Assembly (NCBI RefSeq): GCF_000321225.1
Contig: NW_004451886.1
Span: forward strand, 159,558-223,557
DNA from: Odobenus rosmarus divergens
Lineage: Eukaryota; Chordata; Mammalia; Carnivora; Odobenidae
DNA length: 64,000 nucleotides
Reading direction: 5' to 3'
Part shown: piece by piece, positions 55,916 through 64,000 of the stretch
Layout of the letters: each line of letters starts with the position of its first letter
Position numbering within the stretch: position 1 is the stretch's first letter
The notes under the pieces: generated by a model
What the model was told of the DNA's origin: nothing
Databases searched by the model: none
What the model saw: only the letters and a program-made list of their open reading frames with translations
Program-made: the position numbers and the translations under genes

Positions 55916-57631
55916 CCTATTATTAAATCACAAAATCCTCTGAGATAAGAAGCAGCAAATAGAAAAGAAAGAGAGACAGAGTCCTTAAGTTACTCCTCTG
56001 AAAATCTTCCTAGGTTCCAAGAAGGATAGATAAGTAATTTCCTCCAAGACTGACCTTAAATACATAGACAGTAGTTGGCAAACTCTCCCAGTGCCAAGCT
56101 TCTTTGAACTCTGTCTCTCGTAAGCCCTGCCTTCTGAATGACCTGGCATTGTGAGTATGTGAACACTCTGCCTTAAGGAAAATTATCTGTAGATATTGCA
56201 CTCCTGGTGACTTTGATTCCCTCCATCAACATGTTTCTGAGTCTGTATACTTAAAGGAAGGGGGGAGGAATGACATTTATTAAGGAGAAGTGAATCTACC
56301 TAGAAGAAATATTAAGAAAGGAAAAAAAATTCTCTGGATAGTTTAATGATAACATATTGGCCAAACAGTGCTTTTTCATATCATTTATTTCTGAAATGAA
56401 ATTGTTTTTGCCAGGGACTGCAGGAAGAGGTAATGATAATGTCATTGACTTTGACATTTTGACAGGCCACAATCTATTCTTTGTTGAATACAGTCATCTT
56501 TAGCCTAAAAAAAAAAAAAAAAAGTTAAAAGGACTTGTCTGTTTTCTATACACCATCTCATTATGTTATCACCTTCTTATGCTTTCATCAAAAAGCAAAC
56601 TTTTCATTACTGCAAATGGCCTAACATTCTATAATAAAATTACTTCTTCAAAAATAACTGTCTCTCAGCAGAACGTGGCACTACATCATAATTCATTATC
56701 AATTAGCCCCACTCTACAAAAGTAGACAAATTATAAACAGTGAGTGCACACCTTATAAACAAAATATATTTAGTAAAGAAAAGCAAGTTTGAGATATATG
56801 TGGTGATCCACATACAAAATAACGACCAAATTATATGGAAATATATGTTGTGAGAATTATGCAAATGAAGTATGTGAAAGGATTAAACTACTAATTCATG
56901 TGAGTGGTTTTTCTTTTTTTAAATCAGGAGGTTGTGGGGTAGCAGGAATAAAAAAAATCAATGGCAATAAGATAAGCAGACGGATGACTTCTGTGTGGAA
57001 GGACAAAGCATTTGTCTTGACAACATAATTGGTGAGAAGCAAAATCAAAAGTGACTGAAATTTACTAAGATACAGATGACAGCTAAGATGTTGTAAGAAA
57101 ATTTGGGGATTTATATGACAAAGTTCCCCAAAAGCTAACTGATTATTGAAAGATCTGAAATACAGGAGTGGTAGTTTAGAGGTGGTTTAGAAAGATGTAT
57201 AACCATAAAGGCAGCTGGGGTGTAAGAGCACTGAGGATGACATGGCTTAGCCTACTTCCAGCATTTCCTGGAGCACTCCCTGGCCCAAAACTCATGGACT
57301 GCATTTTATTTTACTTGATTATATATTGGCTTTTGTTAAAAACTGTCTTATAATTGAAAGGGAAGAAGTATCTTTTTCCTTAAAAATGTATAAGAAACAT
57401 GTTTTCCCTTCTACTGTCTATGATATTAAAAAAAGACTACATAATACAGATTTTAGGCAGGGTTATATCTGTCAGAAGCACCTGATGTTGATGTTTCACT
57501 TGCTTATGAAGTCTCACGGATCAACAAAGAAAATCTAACTGAAGCTTCTAAAATTGGACACTGTGCCCTGGTCAGTATGTCCACAGATATGCTATCCATG
57601 TGGAAAGTACCCTTTGTAAATATAGAGCATA
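55916..57631. other. Unassigned AT-rich sequence
   Basis: Includes a 17-A run at about 56506-56522. No gene or repeat recognised over 1.7 kb. Confidence 0.5.
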
Positions 57632-57645
57632 TCTCATAAGGTATT

Positions 57646-57847
57646 TTTTTAACGGTTTTATTTATTTATTTGAGAGAGAGAGAAAGATTGAGTGAGAGCA
57701 CAAGTAGAGGGCGGGGGGAGGGGCAGAGGGGGAGGGACAAGCAGACTCCCCACTAAGCAGGGAGCCTGATGAGGGGCTCAATCCTAGGACCCTAGGATCA
57801 TGACCTGAGCCTAAAGCAGACACTTAATTGAGTCACCCAGGCACTTC
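57646..57847 (-). mobile_element. CAN SINE, head partly deleted
   Basis: TTTTTAACGGTTTTATTTAT, GGCGGGGGGAGGGGCAGAGG, CTCAATCCTAGGACCCTAGG and CAGACACTTAATTGAGTCACCC (a few bases lost within the A-box region). Duplication TCTCATAAGGTATT (57632-57645) and TCTCGTAAGGTATT (57848-57861). Confidence 0.94.
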
Positions 57848-57861
57848 TCTCGTAAGGTATT

Positions 57862-58231
57862 AATTGATAAATCTATTTAAAACTTAACGTTAAAACTTTC
57901 AAATGAAAAAATTAGTGAACTGTAAATGACTACACAGTGTCAAAAAATCAGTGGGAAAAAGAGTATTAGGGTCTATATATCAAGGTTGAAAGGTTATTTC
58001 TTACCTCACCAGGATTTCATTTCCTTCTTTGACCTTATTAGAACTTAATTTTACTTCTCCGGAAATCAGAATCAGTCATTATCAATATAAACATTTTTTT
58101 TTTCTCTGTGGTTGCCTAGTGGCTCAGAACAACTGAAAAATATATATTCTTATATTCTGAAATATTATCTATTTCTTAACAATCCTCATATAGATTTCTT
58201 TTCTTAAATCTTTTCTACTGATTCCTAAAAT
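57862..58231. other. Unassigned AT-rich sequence
   Basis: No feature recognised. Confidence 0.5.
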
Positions 58232-58246
58232 AAAAACAGGCCCTCA

Positions 58247-58464
58247 GACGAACCATTAGAGAAGATGGACTCTGAAAAACAAACTGAGGGTTCTAGAGGG
58301 GAGGGGGGTGGGGGGATGGGTTAGCCTGGTGATGGGTATTAAAGAGGGCACGTTCTGCGTGGAGCACTGGGTGTTATGCACAAACAATGAATCATGGAAC
58401 ACTACATCAAAAACTAATGATGTAATGTATGGTGATTAGCATAACAATAAGAAATTATTTTAAA
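58247..58464 (+). mobile_element. L1: Young 5'-truncated LINE-1 3' end, 15-bp TSD
   Basis: GATGGACTCTGAAAAACAAA, a G-rich tract (58298-58320), GGGTTAGCCTGGTGATGGGT, GCACGTTCTGCGTGGAGCAC and AATGTATGGTGATTAGCATA with an A-rich tail. Perfect duplication AAAAACAGGCCCTCA at 58232-58246 and 58465-58479. Only the second 3'-UTR block of the L1 at 1-505 is present. Confidence 0.96.
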
Positions 58465-58479
58465 AAAAACAGGCCCTCA

Positions 58480-61400
58480 AATAATGGCATCTAAACAGAT
58501 TTAGAAGCATAACGAATGTCAAAACTTCTCAGGCATTTTATCTAAGAATTTGAGATATAAAAACAATCAAAAACTGATGGACAATGAATCCTTAGAGCAA
58601 GAAAACTGAAAAATTCATTTAGGACAAAAAAAGCTACTGAAGAGGATTCAAAGAGGAAAACAAAGAGGGTTAATCCAATTCATGTCTCTCAGCCACTTTT
58701 TATAATGCAAACTTTCCTTGACATCAACTGTAGATGTTATTTGTGTAACACATTTTAGGAATTTTTTATTATCAACTGTTCACATCCAGTGGGTCATTTT
58801 CGTCTTTTGAGGGGAGATAATTTCCATATGCTGGAGAGAAGTGTATGTATGTGGACCTGTGTGTGTCCTTGTGAGTGATAAAAAAAGAATGACAAAACAT
58901 GGCCCCACTAGTGCCCCACTCAACACCTAAAAGACCATCCAGTTAGCTACTAGTTGGGAAGTAGTTACTTCCCCTGGTCCTACGTGGTCAGAACTTGCTA
59001 CTCTTAGGACTGTCTTGGCCTATAAAACCCATAAAAACATTTTTAGAATGTGTAATACTATCAATACAATAGTAACTGTTATAATAATTATCTGTTATTT
59101 AATAGACTTATGCTAGAGCTTCACATGGTAGGCTCCATGTATGTCTATATTCTAGGCAACGGTGACGATAGAATAAATACACCCAGAAAGAACATTTTTT
59201 AAAACCCACTAAAGGCATTTTTAAATGACTCATTAAGTGGTGCAATTTTGCTCTGTAGTGAAAGTCAGCTTTTACGCGTAGCACCGCCTTCATGAGGATC
59301 CAAGGAGGACCAGACTCTTAATTCATTAGGCAGTACCTAGGATTAGATATGGCTTTCCAGATGAAACCCAAACCCTTCACAAAACATTCTTGGTTTCAGA
59401 TATCACTAGAAACCACCACACTGTAGGAAGGGTCATTGAAAGGTTTCCTGAGGTTCACAGACCTTTAAGCAAACCCAAGATGATTTTTTTCCAAGAACAA
59501 ATGCCAAGTTCTTAGTTAGCCTTAGTTAAGTTTCATGTGAACTTTACTGGCATGCCAAACCTGGACCAATTAATAATTCTGAGGAAACACTGGACAGAAC
59601 TTAGAGGTTTCAACTGAAGTCCTGCTATTTTCAGGCCTCAGATTATAAACATTATACAGATGAAGCAAAGCTTGTTATAGTCACCAAAAGCTGTAATAAG
59701 AAGTTAGCAGGGTTTTTTTCTTCCATTTTTATGTGTAGTGGGTGATATCTTTATCAATATTTTCAAAAAATTACTAAGTATCATCTTCCCAAAAATATGT
59801 TGGCATATAAACCAAGGAAATATAGCACAATCCCATTTACTGCTCCAAAATGTATTTCTCCCCTTGTATATTCATAGAGCTTCTAAAGGAAAAGGAGGAG
59901 TCCTCAGTCCCATCTGGGTTCAGGTATTTTCCACAAATCCAGACACATCTCTAGGATGCAATTCACTAGGCAGGCAGAGGTTCCAGGGAACGTCAGTTCA
60001 CCCACATACCCTTTACCTTCAAAAAGCTAGGGGTCTCCATTAGCAGAAGTCATCAGTTTTTACAAGTCTGTTGAAATTCTTGGTAAAGAAAATAAATATT
60101 GATGTATCTACATTAAAATATACAACTAGATTTTTTTTTAATAACCTATAGAGAATGACTTTCCAAACCAAATGGTTTTCATGATACTCTTTGGATAACC
60201 AATTCATTTCACAAATATTTTCACATACAGTGTGGTATTTAACACTTCCCAAGTATTCTTATACTTTTGTCTTTTTTTTATTTACAATAAAATTTAATGT
60301 GGTATCATAAAAAGAATATTAAGAATGAAAAATTAACCTTTCAGAAGTCCATTGCTATAACTCAATTACTTGGTGGATTTCTACTGTCTTTCCATTAAGC
60401 ATTTGTATATTTATTATGTATTTTCATACATGTAATCACAAGGTATTTATAATTTTGCAATGAGTGCAGATTGTTTTCAGAAGATATTTTCTTCTATTTT
60501 AAAAATTATTTTTTAGTTTCTACATATTATTCCAAAGCTAATAAAAGTGCGCTTTTCACTCACCACAAGTCTAATGATTATTTGGAACTGTTTAAATTGG
60601 ATTCACTTTTATTTAGATATAGGGTCATATAAATGTCAGATTACAAAATGTATTAGGGTATATTAGAGCCCAGGGGCCTCTGAAATCAAAAAGTTCTATT
60701 TGAACCACTTTTAGAAATAACACAGAAGAATCTTTGTGCTTACTTGAATTGAGGTCTCCTAACTCCTAGTATAAAACACTTTCCACCACACCAAAACAAC
60801 TATATTTATTCCTTATAAACAGCTAAATGCAAAGAGTAGGAATTACATCATGTATGTGGCTCAGTGGCTAACTTTTATGTGAATGTTCTTATGGCATTAT
60901 CTATGTATATACATAATAACACACACATGGATTTCAATTTATATAACAATATATACTTACATGCTTACATAAATTATAGATTTTATATGTATTTCTGTAT
61001 TTTTTCCCTTTCACATTTCTGCAAAAGGCAGACAGGTCTTTTCTCTAGTAAAATAAAACAAAATTATATTCTAAATTGAGATCCAATATCTGATGAACAG
61101 CCTCTATCCTCTATTTTAATAGCTAGGCCCAAGTTTCCATAAATGGTATAAACAGTGAGGACCAAACCAAATCTTGTCTTACTCTAAATGTTCTAGTCTG
61201 TTTAAGAGATGGCATAATACTATTTAATAGCCACATGCCATGTCTGACCAAGTAGCTACTAGGTTAAATACTCTGCAAAGCATTTGCAGCAAAAGAATCA
61301 AAGAGTGCAATAAATGCTCTATCAACTGCAGTAAAGATTCACTAAGGGGTAAGCTCTGTTCTGAGATGCTGACATTGATTGCCTAAGTGCTCTGTTAGAG

Positions 61401-63231
61401 GTAAAGTTTCAGCTGAAATGGGTTATCAGCAGAAATGTGTCTGAAAACGATATAGAAACACCCAGCCCTTGGGTACATGTGCCGCGGTGAGATCACCAAG
61501 GCTCTCCATTAAACAGTTTATTTGGAAAAATAATGTGTGTTTTACCCTAAGGTAAACTATTTTTACCTTATTTCAATTTTTTGTTATTGCAAAGCCTTTT
61601 TAAAAAGTTGATTTATTTGATTTATTGAGCTCTATTTTTGCTCACTTCACTTTATCAAGCAGATGTTGGCTAGGACATGTAAAATTGTTCTCATAATTTG
61701 CCTACCTAAAATAATCAATTTGGGATTATCAACAGGGAATTAAGCCTTTTTTTTAAATAGGTGTAAGATGGGTGGAATTAGTATTCAAAAGGAAAGAACT
61801 AGCAATGGTTGAATAATCGGAAAATAAACTGGCATCTGTGCTCTTTGTCCCCACTCTTCTCGAAGAGTCAGCGGAAGAAATCTTCAGTGTTGCAACCTAC
61901 TTACCTGCAGGGCCCAGGGAAGCAAGCATGTGCTTCCATTGACCAGTTTATAGAGATTGTGAAAGGCCTCTGGCCCTCCAATATGCCTAAGCCAGTGGTC
62001 TCAAGGCTGCGTGAAGTCTTAGCTTTATAAATTAGTCTTTATTACTGGCCTAATCCTTTATTACTCATTGAAATGCAAATTACGTTAGAAAAAGAAAAAC
62101 ATTAAACCCTTATCAGTGATTGGGAAGTTAGGGTGCATGGCCCTGTTAAGCTCTCCCAGGAGCCAGACGGGGAAGCCTTTGTTAGTGTGCCAGTCAGAGA
62201 TTGCATACTTGTTAGGGGGCGATAATACAAGACCCAGTCAGTGATCATTTGATCCAACCTAGATTTTAGGTCAGTGATCGAAAGTGGGTAGCATGCACAT
62301 ACATTTAGGTTTATCCCTAGAAAAAGTCCTGGTTGTGATCCTTGCCCTGCAGCCGTAACCAGCCTCTGAGACAAATTTCTTTGAGCAAATGCCACACCAG
62401 GGACTAAGATTTAATAAGTAGCTAAATAGAAACATAGTTTAACAATTGAGAGCCAACTTTTGGATATTTCCACAACTGGGACTTTAGAATAATACCCTAA
62501 GAAAGATGAGTGCAAAAAGCAAAACAGAGATACAACATATTACTCCCCCAGTGGGCAGGTAACACTTGTATTCCTTTTTGTATAAATTCCCATTGGTGTC
62601 ATTTGCCCCCTTTCTGAGGAGGGTCAAATTAATTTGTAAGATTTTTTTTTCATTTAAATAATTGGAATCCTGTTTTTTTTATTAGTGTTCCAATGTTGTT
62701 TCAGTTTAACTTTTTAAAAAAGCAAGACTGTAATATCTTGTCTTTATGATTCTTGACTTGGCATCATAACTCAAAAAGACTTTCTACCTCGAAATTATAA
62801 AAATATTTCTAGGGTCTTCATTTTTGTATGTTGTTAAATGTTTGCCATGTAAAGTTTAGTCATCCTCAACTTATTTTTATCAATGTAGAAATAAAACTAA
62901 CTATTCAACACTGTTTCTTGAATATTTCATCACTTCCCATCATGCTCATGTACCATACTTCTAGAATGTGGACAGTTTGCAGATTCACTGTGATATCTGT
63001 TAAATTTTTTAATTCTTCTACCAGAATTTAAAACTTGAATATTTGTAAAATTCTAAAACATTCTTGTTTTCTCTTTTTTTTTCCCTGCTGAGGTTTTTGT
63101 TTTTTTTTTTATCTTTACCAATTTTCTATAACAAATAGTTTCTGTGCCTACTATGGTCTGTCTTCTATCGTGACACATTTCATTTACTTTTACAATCTAA
63201 ATTTAGAAACAACTGTGTAATTAGAGTCAGC
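58480..63231. other. Unassigned 4.8-kb stretch, SINE-free, no gene seen
   Basis: No CAN SINE or L1. Open frames reach only 101 codons (59738-60043) with no recognised domain. The section 61350-62100 has features often seen in regulatory DNA: clusters of ATTA/TAAT homeobox-type cores (for example ATAATCAATTTGGGATTATC near 61713) and a perfect inverted repeat at 61548-61570. Function is not shown. Confidence 0.45.
61548..61570. repeat. Perfect inverted repeat, 9-bp arms, 5-nt loop
   Basis: TAAGGTAAA, loop CTATT, TTTACCTTA. Confidence 0.88.
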
Positions 63232-63425
63232 CAAGACTGACCTTGCTCTGAATTCTGGCTCTTCCACATAACTAGCAAAATGAACTTGGAGAATTACAAA
63301 ATATTACTTACTCTTAATTTCTTCATCTCTGAAACTGACCTACTCCACCTTTCTCAAACATTTATAAAAATTAAATGATGTGGAATCGACCTTAGCACAT
63401 ATTAGCAGCTCTACAGGTATCAGTT
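63232..63425 (+). mobile_element. MIR SINE
   Basis: CTTGCTCTGAATTCTGGCTC, TTCCACATAACTAGCAAAAT, GAACTTGGAGAATTACAAAA, TTCTTCATCTCTGAAACTGA and AAAATTAAATGATGTGGAAT follow MIR order. Confidence 0.78.
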
Positions 63426-64000
63426 TCTCTAACTTTCCATTTCCCCCCTATCATTCCTCTCCTTCCTGATGCTAGCTCTGCTCTTTGTTCCTAAATGACT
63501 CTAGGTAATGAAGACAGGCTGTTCTTTAATATTTCCAGGGCCCAGGACAAGAATAGAAATGCAGGCCCACACACCATATGTGTATATATACTTTCTAAGA
63601 ACAAATTTTTTAAATATGCACAAAGGTATGCTCTTTATATGATTGAAAGTTGACAAAGTATTAAGTAGTTTGAAATCAATTATTATTGTGCACGTCCATG
63701 TGTTCTGTTGTTGTGTCTGAAATGTTTGGAAGTAAAATAATAAAGACTAACATAATTTGAGTTACTATGTATTTATCCCACAAAATCTTTTCTCCCCTTC
63801 ATTTTAGTAAAATTGCCAATGATGATATTATTAGCAAGGTTTTTTTTTACATTATTTGTATTTTATTAGCAGCAATGCCAAATTAGACATGTATTGGATT
63901 CTAAGTAGGTAGCTTTTTTTTATTATTAATTTCACATTTTAGAAAAGACATGTTCTGCTGAAGCAGCAGCAATTGGAAATATCAATAAAATTCTTAAATC
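63426..64000. other. Unassigned AT-rich sequence at the right edge
   Basis: No gene or repeat recognised. Confidence 0.5.

Overview
The window is nuclear DNA from a carnivoran mammal. The evidence is about two dozen copies of the carnivore tRNA-Lys-derived SINE (CAN SINE, SINEC class) together with carnivore-type LINE-1 3' ends. The SINE heads (GCCTGGGTGGCTCAG followed by CTGCCTTCGGCTCAGG) are not the domestic-dog SINEC_Cf type or the cat type. An arctoid caniform (bear, seal, or mustelid/procyonid relative) is the best guess, but the species cannot be fixed from this sequence alone.

I find no convincing protein-coding gene, structural RNA gene, CpG island or CRISPR array. Nearly all open frames are short (60-100 codons), and most lie in repeats or simple sequence. 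The longest are a 219-codon frame at 53639-54298 and a 143-codon frame (GTG start) on the minus strand at 8741-9172. Neither resembles a family I recognise. The window therefore looks like a gene desert or the inside of a very large intron.

Layout. 0-26 kb: a carnivore L1 3' UTR at the left edge, an older L1 ORF2 fossil (3.1-4.1 kb), many CAN SINEs on both strands, L2 and MIR fossils, an MLT1 LTR (14.7-15.1 kb) and a 437-bp solo ERV LTR (16.9-17.4 kb). 26-39.6 kb: a 13.7-kb block with no CAN SINE and no young L1, holding only ancient L2 and MIR. 39.2-44.5 kb: a nested repeat cluster with two MaLR LTRs in opposite orientation, L1/HAL1 ORF1 remnants, and L1 ORF2 interrupted by a SINE. 44.5-50 kb: a long L2, SINEs, a 46-bp tandem duplication and a TA microsatellite. 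50-55 kb: mostly unassigned, including a comparatively GC-rich patch (53.1-54.3 kb). 55-58.5 kb: MIRs, two SINEs and a young 5'-truncated L1 with a 15-bp target-site duplication. 58.5-64 kb: mostly unassigned AT-rich sequence with a MIR near the end.

Nothing here reads as a multi-gene system. The points worth a second look are the SINE-free block, several repeat-free segments that could be conserved regulatory elements, clean insertion signatures (target-site duplications, a solo LTR with terminal inverted repeats), a close inverted SINE pair, and several perfect palindromes or tandem duplications. Repeat family names are from memory of consensus sequences, not from a database search.
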